Below are positions 41,990 through 50,580 of a stretch of 64,000 bases of DNA, in pieces; positions within the stretch are counted from its first letter, which is position 1, and each line of letters opens with the position of its first letter. The DNA is taken from NCBI GenBank assembly GCA_963840095.1, contig CAWIXN010000006.1, positions 1 through 64,000 on the forward strand, read 5' to 3'. This stretch comes from DATBGO01 sp963840095 (GTDB lineage Bacteria > Actinomycetota > Actinomycetes > Streptosporangiales > Streptosporangiaceae). The notes under the pieces were generated by a model, which saw only the letters and a list, made by a program, of their open reading frames with translations, searched no databases and had not been told where the DNA came from. The position numbers were made by a program, and so were the translations under genes.

Positions 41990-43530
41990 GACGGGATCCT
42001 GGCCGGCGCCTGCGCAGCGGTCGCCGGAACTGCCTGCTCAGCTGCAGGCACCGCGGCTAGCTGGCTGATCAGTTCCTGCGCAGCGTTGTGTCCGCTTCGC
42101 ACGGCCCCCTCCATCGTGTCCGGCCAGCCCGTATCGGTCCACGCGCCCGCAAGCGCCAATCGGGGCAGCGACGTCGCAGCGCCCGGGCGGAGCGATCCGC
42201 AACCTGGTCCCTGGCGGAATGTCGCCCGCCGTTCTCTGGTGACGAAAAAATCGGTCACGCGGGCATCTCGCGCCGCGGGGAAGAGCTCTTCGAGAGCCGG
42301 AAGGAACAGCTCCCGCAGTCGCGCTACCGGGACATCGACGTAGCTGTCCGCAGCCGACACCGATACCGCGAGGTACTGGCCAGTCTGCACGCCTGCCGTC
42401 CGGGTCTTGTCGAATACCCACTGAACCGGTGAGTCGACCGCTGCGGCCAGCGGCAGCCTGGTGACCCGCCGGTCGTAGATGACGTGCACGTTCACGATCG
42501 GGGCCGAGCCGAGTTCCGCCCACCGGGCGGAGCCGCTGGCCGCGCCCGCAGGCACGAGGCGCGCCGCCGGTCCGTGCGGGACCGCGAGCACCACTGCGTC
42601 CGCGCTGATCACCGCGCCGTCCGCGCTGCCGGGCACGCTTTCACGATCGCCGGGCCGCCGCTCGGCAGGGTCAGCTGCGGTGCCGACCGGTCCTTCGCCA
42701 TCAGGCTCGCTGGCCGCGGCGTCGGTCCCCGCGGCGACCCGGACCCCGAATCCGCCGCCCGGCCCGGCCTCGACGGCTGTCGCCTTGGCCCCGAGCCGCA
42801 CCTGCACTCCGAGCCTGCCCAGCAGACTGGCCGCGGCCCGCCCGTGCAGCTCGCCGAGGGGCACGGCCGGAACGCCGATGTCCGCCGCGGCCTTGCCGCC
42901 GAGCAGCGCTGTCTTGATCACCGTCGCAGCGAGCGCGGCGCTCGCGTCGTCGCCGTTGATGTTCAGCGCCGAGACGATGAACAGGTCCCACAGCAGGCGC
43001 CGGGCGCGCTCGTTCTGGCCCCTGGCGGCGAGCCAGTCACCGAGCCGCTGGCTGTCCAGCCCGGCCGCCGCCGGATCGGCGAACCGCATCGCGAGCGCGG
43101 CCCGGGTCACCCGGAGCCGTTCTCCCGGGGTGAGAAAGGGGTAGCCGGCCAGCGCCTTCGTCATGTGCAGTGGTCCGGGCAGCGCGGTCCGCCGCAGCCT
43201 GGCCCGGCTGGGACCGCTGCCGGTGCCGCGGCTGCTGCCCGACAGCCGACCGCTGCCCGATAGGACTGTGACGTCGAAGCGCTCCTGGATGGCGGCCGAG
43301 CCCGTCATGCCGAGCCTCGCCAGCAGCTCCCGGTAGGCCGTGCAGCACCGCAGGAACACGTGCTGGCCGTTGTCGATCATCAGGCCGCCGCGCGAGAATG
43401 AGCACGTGGCCCCGCCCAGCCACGGCCTGGCCTCCAGCAAGGTGACGCCGAGGCCCGCCTCGCGCAGCGCGATGGCCGCGGTGATGCCGGCGAGGCCGCC
43501 GCCGACGACAACCACGCCGCGAGCCGTCAT
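41986..43530 (-). CDS. hpnE: Hydroxysqualene dehydroxylase HpnE
   Basis: 514 residues. N-terminal FAD motif VVVVGGGLAGITAAIALREA (GGGLAG), then LEARPWLGGATCSFSRGGLM, IDNGQHVFLRCCTAYRELLA (NGQH is the HpnE signature, the CCT being typical of the family). The substrate/FAD region has FIVSALNINGDDASAALAAT, GSAPIVNVHVIYDRRVTRLP, VQWVFDKTRTAGVQTGQYLA and, near the end, LALAGAWTDTGWPDTMEGAV. HpnE reduces hydroxysqualene to squalene with FADH2. Middle residues 255-315 are Pro/Gly-rich (EPDGEGPVGTAADPAERRPG) and look like an insertion in an outer loop. The gene is flanked by four-base overlaps with hpnD and the polyprenyl synthase gene. Confidence 0.94.
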   Translation of the reverse strand: MTARGVVVVGGGLAGITAAIALREAGLGVTLLEARPWLGGATCSFSRGGLMIDNGQHVFLRCCTAYRELLARLGMTGSAAIQERFDVTVLSGSGRLSGSSRGTGSGPSRARLRRTALPGPLHMTKALAGYPFLTPGERLRVTRAALAMRFADPAAAGLDSQRLGDWLAARGQNERARRLLWDLFIVSALNINGDDASAALAATVIKTALLGGKAAADIGVPAVPLGELHGRAAASLLGRLGVQVRLGAKATAVEAGPGGGFGVRVAAGTDAAASEPDGEGPVGTAADPAERRPGDRESVPGSADGAVISADAVVLAVPHGPAARLVPAGAASGSARWAELGSAPIVNVHVIYDRRVTRLPLAAAVDSPVQWVFDKTRTAGVQTGQYLAVSVSAADSYVDVPVARLRELFLPALEELFPAARDARVTDFFVTRERRATFRQGPGCGSLRPGAATSLPRLALAGAWTDTGWPDTMEGAVRSGHNAAQELISQLAAVPAAEQAVPATAAQAPARIPS

Positions 43531-44639
43531 GGCCTGGCCCCCTCGACGGTCATCGCGTCCGGCCCGGTCGCCCGACCGCGGCCGGCGGGCCGCGGCGCCA
43601 GGCCCGCCAGCGACCTGGCAGCCACCATCGCCTTCACCCGGGGCGGCACCGACTGCCTGCTCCGCAGTGCGGCAGCAGGCTCGGCCGCGATCTGCTCAAG
43701 CAAGCGCAGGTAGATACCGGCCATGGCGCCCGTGCAGGCCGCGCTCCGCCGGTCCAGCAGCGGCATCAGCCGCAGGCCCACGGCATACCACTGCAGGGCC
43801 CGCCGCGCCTCGAAGCGCACCAGCTCCTCCAGCTCCGGGCTGGCCTGCAGCTCGGCCGGCCCGCCACCGCCGTCCCGGCCGCCACCGCCGTCCCGGCCGC
43901 CACCGCCGTCCCGGCCGCTAGGCGCCAGTGCGCAGCCGAACCGGGTGAGATCATCCGCGGGCAGGTAGACCCGGCCGTTGCCGTAGTCCTCACGGACGTC
44001 CCTGAGGATATTGGTCAGCTGCAGCGCGACACCGAGCGCGTCCGCCAGCGGCTCTGCCGTCCCCGCCTCGCGACTGCCGAATATGCCCAGTGACAAGCGG
44101 CCGATCGAGCCGGCCACGCACCTGCAGTAATGCTCAAGCTCGCCGAAGCTGGCGTAGGCCGTCCCGCGCACGTCAGCTTCACAGCCATCGATCAGCTCGC
44201 CGAAGGCGCCCAGGGGGATCGGATACCGGCGGCTGGCATCAGCCAGGGCGATCAGCACCGGATCGCCGGCGCCAGCTGCCCGCGCCGCTCCAGCCTCGCC
44301 ACCGGGACCAGCCTCCACAGCCTCCACAGCCTCCCCAGCCGCGCCCGCCTGCCCAGCCACGCCCGCCTGCCCAGCCACGCCCGCCTGGCCACCGTCCAGC
44401 GCTGTCACCTGGGCGCGGACGTCTCTCAGCGCCGCGAGCTTGTCCGCAGCGGGCAAGGTCCCGTCGCCGATGTCGTCGATCCGGCGCGCGAACGCGTAGA
44501 CCGCCGACAGCGCCCGGCGCTTCGGCGGCGGCAGCAGCCGGATCCCGTAGGAGAAGTTCCGTGCCTGGGTCTTCGTGACCTGCTCACAGTGCCGGTAGGC
44601 GGCAAGAGTTTCGGGGGGAACGGCCGTATGGTCGCTCAT
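43527..44639 (-). CDS. hpnD: Presqualene diphosphate synthase HpnD
   Basis: 370 residues. First Asp-rich motif RRIDDIGDG (Asp55, Asp56, Asp59), second motif NILRDVREDYGNGRVYLPAD. KTQARNFSYGIRLLPPPKRR is the family's opening, YCRCVAGSIGRLSLGIFG the conserved helix. HpnD joins two farnesyl diphosphates into presqualene diphosphate. Two low-complexity inserts are present: GVAGQAGVAGQAGAAGEAVE (about residues 80-105, 18-bp repeat near 44325-44400) and GRDGGG units (about 240-260, 18-bp repeat at 43861-43914). Both fall between helices, so activity can be expected. It is larger than the usual 270-300 residues because of them. Paired with hpnC four bases upstream. Confidence 0.94.
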   Translation of the reverse strand: MSDHTAVPPETLAAYRHCEQVTKTQARNFSYGIRLLPPPKRRALSAVYAFARRIDDIGDGTLPAADKLAALRDVRAQVTALDGGQAGVAGQAGVAGQAGAAGEAVEAVEAGPGGEAGAARAAGAGDPVLIALADASRRYPIPLGAFGELIDGCEADVRGTAYASFGELEHYCRCVAGSIGRLSLGIFGSREAGTAEPLADALGVALQLTNILRDVREDYGNGRVYLPADDLTRFGCALAPSGRDGGGGRDGGGGRDGGGGPAELQASPELEELVRFEARRALQWYAVGLRLMPLLDRRSAACTGAMAGIYLRLLEQIAAEPAAALRSRQSVPPRVKAMVAARSLAGLAPRPAGRGRATGPDAMTVEGARP

Positions 44640-44643
44640 CGCC

Positions 44644-45585
44644 TCACCGCCCTCTCGTATAGGCCAGCGCCAACTCGCCGACGGTACGCCGACGGCGAGC
44701 CGGCGGCGTACCGCGCAGCACGTCGTAGTCGGCCGCAGCGATCCCGGCCAGCGCCGCTCGGCCGCCTGCCACGTATCCGGCCACCGCCGCCCGCGCGGCG
44801 CCGCGCAATGACCCTATAAGCGGGGCGCCGGTGTCCATGAGCGCGCGGGCCCGCGCGACCTCGAACGCCATCAGCGCGCGGACCTGGGGCCCGGCCGAGC
44901 CGGCCGCCAGGTCCCGGGCCGAGCAGCCGTAGCTGTCCAGGTCGGCCGCGGGCAGGTAGATGCGGCCCGCGCGCAGGTCCTCCGCGACGTCCTGCCAGTG
45001 CTCGGCCAGCTGCAGCGCAGTGCAGACGGCGTCGGACAGCTCGGCCCTCGGCTCGGTGTAGCTCCCGAACACATACAGCACGATCCGGCCGACCGGGTTG
45101 GCCGACAGCTGACAGTAGCCGAGCAGGTCCTCGAAGGTCCGGTACTCGCTAACTACCTGATCTTGCTGATTAGCCCTGATCAAGTCCAGAAAGGGCTGCA
45201 TCGGTATCCCGCACTCGGCGACCGCAGGCGCGAGCGCGCGTACCACGCTCATTCTCGGCTGCTGCGCCTCCCCGCTGGCGAACGGACCGGCGGGCCCGGC
45301 ATCCGCCCCTGCGCGGTCCTGGCTCCCGGCCAGTTGCGCGTAGAGGCGGCGCAGGTCGGACTCGACTTCCTCCAGCAGGCGCAGCCGGTCATCTGGCGGG
45401 GCCTGATCTCCGATGTCGTCGACCGTCCTGGCGAAGCCGTACACCGCCATCAGGTGCCGCCGATAGCGTGCCGGCAGCAGCCGCAGCGCGACAGGAAAGT
45501 TCTCGCGCGTGGCCCTTTTGGCCAGCGCGTCCGCGTCCGTCGGCACCACTTGAGCCCCCTCAAGGAACCCGGCGCCGAATCGCAT
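44644..45585 (-). CDS. hpnC: Hydroxysqualene synthase HpnC
   Basis: 313 residues from ATG 45585 (MRFGAGFLEGAQVVPTDADA), chosen because the family opening AKRATRENFPVALRLLPARY follows closely; the open frame upstream to 45888 is not HpnC-like. Motifs: ARTVDDIGDQAPPDDRLRLL (first Asp-rich), DLIRANQQDQVVSEYRTFED, YCQLSANPVGRIVLYVFGSY and LAEHWQDVAEDLRAGRIYLP (second Asp-rich). HpnC turns presqualene diphosphate into hydroxysqualene by solvolysis; HpnD, HpnC and HpnE replace squalene synthase. It is the first gene of the operon. The possible control region with an ATTTG/CAAAT inverted repeat lies 40 bases upstream. Confidence 0.93.
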   Translation of the reverse strand: MRFGAGFLEGAQVVPTDADALAKRATRENFPVALRLLPARYRRHLMAVYGFARTVDDIGDQAPPDDRLRLLEEVESDLRRLYAQLAGSQDRAGADAGPAGPFASGEAQQPRMSVVRALAPAVAECGIPMQPFLDLIRANQQDQVVSEYRTFEDLLGYCQLSANPVGRIVLYVFGSYTEPRAELSDAVCTALQLAEHWQDVAEDLRAGRIYLPAADLDSYGCSARDLAAGSAGPQVRALMAFEVARARALMDTGAPLIGSLRGAARAAVAGYVAGGRAALAGIAAADYDVLRGTPPARRRRTVGELALAYTRGR

Positions 45586-45624
45586 CCCATCGCGCGTCAC
45601 GTTCCATATTTCTGCACAGCTCTC

Positions 45625-45639
45625 ATTTGAAAAGCAAAT
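45625..45639 (-). promoter_or_regulatory. ATTTG-N5-CAAAT inverted repeat before hpnC
   Basis: ATTTG (45625-45629), AAAAG, CAAAT (45635-45639), 40 bases upstream of the chosen hpnC start in an unusually AT-rich patch. On the minus strand TTGCTT could be a -35 element. Candidate operator for the hopanoid operon; the binding protein is unknown. Confidence 0.3.
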
Positions 45640-45861
45640 AATGACACGGCCGTCAGATGACGCCGATGTCGCCTTCCCGGCCCGACCGCGGTGCTTCCCT
45701 CCAGTCTGCGGCACCATTTGCGCCCGTTGGCGCACCTGAGTCGTTGTTCCCGGCACGGCTGGCGCCAAATCCTGTTCTCCGGCCAGGCAGACCACAACTG
45801 ACGGCGACGTCATATCGGCAGCAGCTGCGCGCACCTTAACTCCGTAACCAACGCTCGGCGG

Positions 45862-45903
45862 CCGGACCAAGCAATCCGGACCAAGCAATCCGGACCAAGC
45901 AAT
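45862..45903. repeat. 14-bp tandem repeat, three units
   Basis: ccggaccaagcaat three times in a row within the divergent control region. Spacing of 14 bp is not a helical repeat. It could be a regulatory array or a simple minisatellite. Confidence 0.8.
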
Positions 45904-46293
45904 GAGGCGCTCGAGACCGTGCGAGGCTGACCTGGACTCACCCGAGGGCCGGGAGCGGACACCGTGACGGCTGTCAGGCTCGCGGCGGGGCCCGCGTCTC
46001 CCGGTCCGCGCACCGCCTCCCGCCTGCCAGCCGCCGGCTGTGGACCACTTTCGGTATGGTTTGGGAGACTATGGTACCGGCAGGCGCAGGGTCAGGGTCC
46101 AGGGGGCCTACCGTCAGCGTCATGATGAAGTCTGTAATTTGAATTATGCAATTTGCCGATTTCTGCGCGGCTCGATCCTGACATGCCGACTTTTGCTAGT
46201 GATCTTGGTATTACGATGTTAGGCTCGCAAACCTTCCTGGGGCACATCCCAGCAGCGGGGTCCGCTCGTTACATCTCACGCCGAGGCATAGCC

Positions 46294-49155
46294 ATGGGTT
46301 TGCACCGCCGGTCCATTCGCCTGAGGATCTTGCTTCTGGTCCTCGTCCCCATTCTGTCTCTGATCGGGCTGTATGCGTTCGCCGTTAGCATTACGGCCAG
46401 CGACGCCATCAACCTGGCCCGGTCCAAGACCGTGAAAAACACCATTGGCTTGCCGACCGGCCAGCTTGAGGCCCAGGTCGACGCGGAGCGACTGCTCGCG
46501 GTGGTGTACCTGGCCAGCCCTAACCCGCTGACGCTTGCCGCGCTGCACGCGCAGGAGGCGAAGACGAGCAAGGCGGTGGCTGTCTTCAGCGCGGCGGTCC
46601 ACTCCTCTCCCACGATGGGCAGCGCGTCGGCGGCGGGGAAGCAGGCCTTCGCAGTACTGCTCGCCGACCTGGCGCATCTCCCAGTGCTGCACTCCCAGAT
46701 CACCTCGCTGGCCATCAGCAGGGCACAGGCAGCGAATGAGTACGGAAACATTATCGCCGACGCCGACGTGGTCCTGAATCAGCTTATTCTCCAGCAGACC
46801 AATGTCCCGCTCGTCACGCAGGGACTCGCATTCATCGGCATGGGCAAGTCCGAGGAGATGCTGCTGCAGGAGGATACGCTGCTCATGGGCGACATGGTCG
46901 CGCAATCATTCCACGTGGCCGACCGACAGGAATTCGCGGAGCTTGTCGGGGCACGCCGGGCTATTTATGCCCAGACGCTGCCAAGCCTCGATCCGATCTA
47001 TCGGGGCTACTACGAGAAGGACGTCAGTCCGCGAGCCCTAGCCAGCCTCGCGACGCTCGAAGACAGCGTGATCAACGACCCGCATCCGCACGGCCTGCCG
47101 CCCGTATCGCTGGCGGCCTGGAACCAAGCCGTCGGGGGGGTCTCCGCCGGGCTCTCTCGCGCGGGGGACCAGGCGGCCAACGAGCTGACGCTCCGGGCGC
47201 AGCCGGTCGCCAACGCAACCTATCGCCGGCTCATCCTGGCCGGCGGTCTGGGGCTCCTGGCCATCCTGTTGTCGATCATCATCTCGTTCTGGATCGGCCG
47301 CGGGCTGGTCCGCCAGCTGGCCGGGCTCAAGCAGTCGGCCCTGGAGCTGGCCAACGTACGCCTGCCGAGCCTGGTACAGCGGTTGCGGGCGGGCCAGGAC
47401 GTGGATGTGTCCGTTGAGGCGCCGCAGCTGGAGACGAGCTCCGATGAGATCGGCCAGGTCAGAGAAGCGTTTAACGCCGTACAACGAACCGCAGTGGAAG
47501 CCGCGGTGGACGAGGCGAGGGTGCGCCGCGGCATCAGTGACGTCTTCCGCAACCTGGCCAGGCGCAGTCAGTCGCTGCTGCACCGCCAGCTGGCCCTGCT
47601 TGACGCCATGGAACGGCGGGCCACCGAGCCAGGAGAGCTCGAGGACCTGTTCCGCATCGACCACCTGACTACCCGGATGCGCAGGCACTCCGAGGGCCTG
47701 ATCATCCTGTCCGGCGAGTCGCCGGGCCGGGGCTGGCGCAATCCGGTGCCGCTCGCCGACGTCTTGCGTGCCGCTGTCGCCGAGGTCGAGGACTACACCA
47801 GGATCCGGGTCACGACGGGAACCCGGGCGGCGCTGGTCGGCTCGGCCGTCGCCGACGTCATCCACTTGCTCGCGGAACTCGCAGAGAACGCGACGATCTT
47901 CTCACCGCCCAATACCCCGGTCCGGATCCATGGCGACGTCGTCGGCCGGGGATTCGCCGTCGACATCGAGGATCGCGGCCTTGGCATCCCCGAGGAGAAG
48001 CTGGCGGAGATCAACCACAATCTCGCCCACCCAGCCCCGTTCGACCTTTCCGGAAGTGACCAGCTTGGACTCTTCATCGCCGGACAGCTGGCCAGGCGGC
48101 ACAAGATCCAGATATCCCTGCGGCCTTCACCGTACGGGGGCACGACCGCGATCGTGCTGATCCCGCAGGCACTTGTCGTCGACGAGGCCGGCGTCAGCCT
48201 TGAGCCGGGGTCAGCCGCCGAGCGCGCGCTCCGGCTCACCGGCCGGCATGCCGCTTTGCATCAGGGAACCGGCTCCGAGCCGGCCCTGACGCGGGCCGGC
48301 GCGCTCTCAGCGCCAGCCGCGCAGCCATCCGGGCCGCCCGCCGCGCCACCGCCCGGACCAGCCGCAGGCGCTGCCCCCGCCCTGGGCAGCGGCCTGAGCA
48401 GCGCCCTGGATGCCGACCCGCCGTCCGGCCCCGCCGTCGCCTCTGCCCCCGCCCTGGATACCGGCCTGAGCAGCGCCCTGGATGCCGACCCGCCGTCCGG
48501 CCCCGCCGTCGCCTCTGCCCCCGCCCTGGGCAGCGGCCTGAGCAGCGCCCTGGATGCCGACCCGCCGTCCGGCCCCGCCGTCGCCTCTGCCCCCGCCCTG
48601 GATACCGGCCCGGACGCCGACCTTTGGCCCGGGCCCGGGCCCGCGTCGGCGGCGTCCAATGGGAGTTCCAGCCCTGCCCCGGCCCCCGCCGCTGATCGTT
48701 CGCCCGAGCCTGCGTTCGATCCGTGGGTCATACCGGCCGGCCGCGCCGCCGCCGAGGCCGCCGCGGCCGGATCCGCCGACGATGAGCTCGCAGAGGTCAC
48801 TGACCTGGAACCGGGAACGATCCCGGGCAGTTCACTTTTCGGAGCTGACCAGCTACTGGGTGGGAACGGCAGCGCCGCGGCCGTGGACCCTCGGGCCGCG
48901 ACCACCGACCTGGGCCTGCCGGTACGAGTCCGCCAGGCCAGCCTGGCACCTCAGCTGAAGGGCCGCAGCGGAACCGGCGCCGCGCAGCCCGCCGCGAGCG
49001 GGCCGTCCCCCGAAGCCGCGCGCAGCACGTTCTCGGCTCTGCAGCGGGGCTGGGAACGCGGCCGATCAGCGTCGGGAACCACGGATCCCGCGCCCGGGGC
49101 GGCGCTGAGCCCAGAGCCGCGCAGTGAGGCCGACCCGGAGCGGAGCGAGGAATGA
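46294..49155 (+). CDS. Conservon membrane sensor, histidine-kinase-like
   Basis: 953 residues from ATG 46294 (MGLHRRSIRLRILLLVLVPI). One helix near 9-30, an extracytoplasmic nitrate/nitrite-sensor (NIT)-like helical domain 35-305 (LPTGQLEAQVDAERLLAVVY, GLAFIGMGKSEEMLLQEDTL), second helix 310-335 (LAGGLGLLAILLSIIISFWI), a HAMP-like region, then a phosphoacceptor-like helix RRGISDVFRNLARRSQSLLH and an HATPase domain (LLAELAENATIFSPPNTPVR, IEDRGLGIPEEKLAEINHNL, LGLFIAGQLARRHKI). In conservons this CvnA-like protein signals to the roadblock and GTPase partners. The last 280 residues are Pro/Ala-rich and disordered, with a 72-bp, 24-residue repeat (SSALDADPPSGPAVASAPAL) three times at about 48385-48606. 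Next gene starts 41 bases on. Confidence 0.9.
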   Translation: MGLHRRSIRLRILLLVLVPILSLIGLYAFAVSITASDAINLARSKTVKNTIGLPTGQLEAQVDAERLLAVVYLASPNPLTLAALHAQEAKTSKAVAVFSAAVHSSPTMGSASAAGKQAFAVLLADLAHLPVLHSQITSLAISRAQAANEYGNIIADADVVLNQLILQQTNVPLVTQGLAFIGMGKSEEMLLQEDTLLMGDMVAQSFHVADRQEFAELVGARRAIYAQTLPSLDPIYRGYYEKDVSPRALASLATLEDSVINDPHPHGLPPVSLAAWNQAVGGVSAGLSRAGDQAANELTLRAQPVANATYRRLILAGGLGLLAILLSIIISFWIGRGLVRQLAGLKQSALELANVRLPSLVQRLRAGQDVDVSVEAPQLETSSDEIGQVREAFNAVQRTAVEAAVDEARVRRGISDVFRNLARRSQSLLHRQLALLDAMERRATEPGELEDLFRIDHLTTRMRRHSEGLIILSGESPGRGWRNPVPLADVLRAAVAEVEDYTRIRVTTGTRAALVGSAVADVIHLLAELAENATIFSPPNTPVRIHGDVVGRGFAVDIEDRGLGIPEEKLAEINHNLAHPAPFDLSGSDQLGLFIAGQLARRHKIQISLRPSPYGGTTAIVLIPQALVVDEAGVSLEPGSAAERALRLTGRHAALHQGTGSEPALTRAGALSAPAAQPSGPPAAPPPGPAAGAAPALGSGLSSALDADPPSGPAVASAPALDTGLSSALDADPPSGPAVASAPALGSGLSSALDADPPSGPAVASAPALDTGPDADLWPGPGPASAASNGSSSPAPAPAADRSPEPAFDPWVIPAGRAAAEAAAAGSADDELAEVTDLEPGTIPGSSLFGADQLLGGNGSAAAVDPRAATTDLGLPVRVRQASLAPQLKGRSGTGAAQPAASGPSPEAARSTFSALQRGWERGRSASGTTDPAPGAALSPEPRSEADPERSEE

Positions 49156-49196
49156 CCCGCGAGCCAGCCGCAGGCCAGACAACCAGGGGGGATCCC

Positions 49197-49607
49197 ATGA
49201 GCCGCGCCAGCGAGCTTGACTGGCTTCTCGATGACCTGGTCGAGCGGGTCGTCCACATCGACAAGGCCGCCATCTTGTCCAGAGATGGCCTGGCCATCGG
49301 CGCGTCCGCCGGGCTGAGCCGGGAGGACGCTGAGCACCTCGCCGCGGTCGCGGCCGGCTTCCAGAGTCTGGCCAGGGGAGTCGGCGCGCATTTCGGCGGG
49401 GGCAACGCCCGCCAGACCATTGTCGAGATGGAGTCCGCATTCTTGTTCGTGACCGCGGCCGGCGAGGGCAGCTGCCTGGCAGTCCTGACCACGGCCTCCG
49501 CTGACGCCGGTCTCGTGGCGTATGAGATGGCGGTGCTCGTCAAACGGGTGGGCGAGCACCTGGCCGTTGCCCACCGGCCGGTGCACACCAGCGCAGAGAC
49601 GAAGTGA
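49197..49607 (+). CDS. Roadblock/LC7-domain conservon protein
   Basis: 136 residues from ATG 49197 (MSRASELDWLLDDLVERVVH), preceded by aggggggat as ribosome site; an in-frame start at 49152 would overlap the sensor gene. The roadblock/LC7 fold is seen in IDKAAILSRDGLAIGASAGL, SREDAEHLAAVAAGFQSLAR, GGGNARQTIVEMESAFLFVT and GSCLAVLTTASADAGLVAYE. These CvnB-like proteins dimerise and act on the partner small GTPase, like MglB with MglA (GTPase activation). Part of the four-gene conservon; the next gene starts six bases after its stop. Confidence 0.92.
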   Translation: MSRASELDWLLDDLVERVVHIDKAAILSRDGLAIGASAGLSREDAEHLAAVAAGFQSLARGVGAHFGGGNARQTIVEMESAFLFVTAAGEGSCLAVLTTASADAGLVAYEMAVLVKRVGEHLAVAHRPVHTSAETK

Positions 49608-49613
49608 TTCCCG

Positions 49614-49985
49614 GTGTCCCCGGCCGCAGAAAGGTGGCTTGACCGCGACGCCGGTCCGGTGGTCCGTCCTTATGCGCTGACCGGCGGCCGGACCCAGCCC
49701 AGCGGTGAGAGCTTTGACCTGGTCTCCATGGTGGTGGCCGTCCGGGGGTCCCACGCCGACCTCCAGGATCTGGAGCCCGAGCACCGCCTTGTGCTGCGCC
49801 TTTGCCGGCTCCCGATCTCGGTGGCAGACCTGGCCGCCGACCTTGATCTTCCACTTGGCGTCGTACGGATCCTGATCGCAGATGTACGAGAACGCGGCCT
49901 CGTCGCGGTTCATCACCCGGTGCCGATCAGGCTGACCGACCCACGGCTGCTAAGAGAGGTGGCCGATGGGCTACGCAGGCTCTGA
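49614..49985 (+). CDS. DUF742 conservon protein
   Basis: 123 residues, GTG start at 49614. Typical DUF742 sequence: RDAGPVVRPYALTGGRTQPS, GESFDLVSMVVAV, then EPEHRLVLRLCRLPISVADL and AADLDLPLGVVRILIADVRE, ending with GLVAVHHPVP and ADGLRRL. The second half is a winged-helix-like DNA- or protein-binding fold (VADLAADLDLPLGVVRILIA as helix-turn-helix). CvnC-like partner of sensor, roadblock protein and GTPase. Its 3' end overlaps the GTPase gene by 20 bases, the usual translational coupling in these operons. Confidence 0.93.
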   Translation: MSPAAERWLDRDAGPVVRPYALTGGRTQPSGESFDLVSMVVAVRGSHADLQDLEPEHRLVLRLCRLPISVADLAADLDLPLGVVRILIADVRERGLVAVHHPVPIRLTDPRLLREVADGLRRL

Positions 49986-50580
49986 CTACGGCGGCACCTC
50001 GCAGCCGACACCGGTAGCGATCAAGATTCTCATCGCCGGCGGTTTCGGCGCGGGCAAGACCACCATGGTCAGCTCCGTGACCGAGATCCGCCCGCTGCGC
50101 ACCGAGGAGCACCTGAGCGAGCCGGGCACGCACATCGACCTGACCGACGGGGTGGAGCACAAGACCACCACGACGGTCGCGATGGACTTCGGGCGCATCA
50201 CCATCCGCGAGGACTTGGTCGTATATCTGTTCGGAACGCCGGGCCAGCGCCGGTTCTGGTTCATGTGGGATGATCTCGCGCTCGGGGCCCTCGGTGCGGT
50301 GATCATGGCGGACACCCGGCGGCTCGCCGACTGCTTCGCGTCAGTTGACTACTTCGAGCGCCAGGAAACGCCGTTCATCGTGGCCGTGAACTGCTTTGAC
50401 GGAGCGAGGCGCTTTCCCGCGCAGGCTGTCCGGACCGCCCTCGACCTGGATCCCGGCGTGCCTGTCGTGCTGTGCGACGCTCGCCAGCGGACATCGTCGC
50501 GTGACGTGCTGATCGCTCTGGTCGAGCACGCCATCAGCCTGCTCACCCAGGAGCCCGGGTACGTCAGCCCCGCCAGATAA
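49966..50580 (+). CDS. Conservon small GTPase (CvnD/MglA-like)
   Basis: 204 residues from ATG 49966. P-loop GGFGAGKTT (residues 25-33), switch region LRTEEHLSEPGTHIDLTDGV with EHKTTTTVAMDFGRITI, Walker B/switch II FGTPGQRRFWFMWDDLALGA (90-94 GTPGQ), guanine-binding NCFDG (142-146) in place of NKxD, and CDARQRTSSRDVL as the last base-contact loop. The NxxD with Cys-Phe is normal for this group. Such GTPases switch between membrane-bound and free states under the roadblock partner. Its stop overlaps the end of the convergent phosphatase gene by 17 bases. Confidence 0.93.
   Translation: MGYAGSDYGGTSQPTPVAIKILIAGGFGAGKTTMVSSVTEIRPLRTEEHLSEPGTHIDLTDGVEHKTTTTVAMDFGRITIREDLVVYLFGTPGQRRFWFMWDDLALGALGAVIMADTRRLADCFASVDYFERQETPFIVAVNCFDGARRFPAQAVRTALDLDPGVPVVLCDARQRTSSRDVLIALVEHAISLLTQEPGYVSPAR

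Larger units (their letters stand above)
45586..46293. promoter_or_regulatory. Divergent control region, hopanoid operon and conservon
   Basis: About 700 bases without a supported gene. It is locally AT-richer than anything nearby (45600-45645 and 46125-46225), as expected of promoters on both sides. Notable items are the inverted repeat at 45625-45639 and the 14-bp tandem repeat at 45862-45903. Long open frames run in from both genes but lack family-like sequence. Confidence 0.5.
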
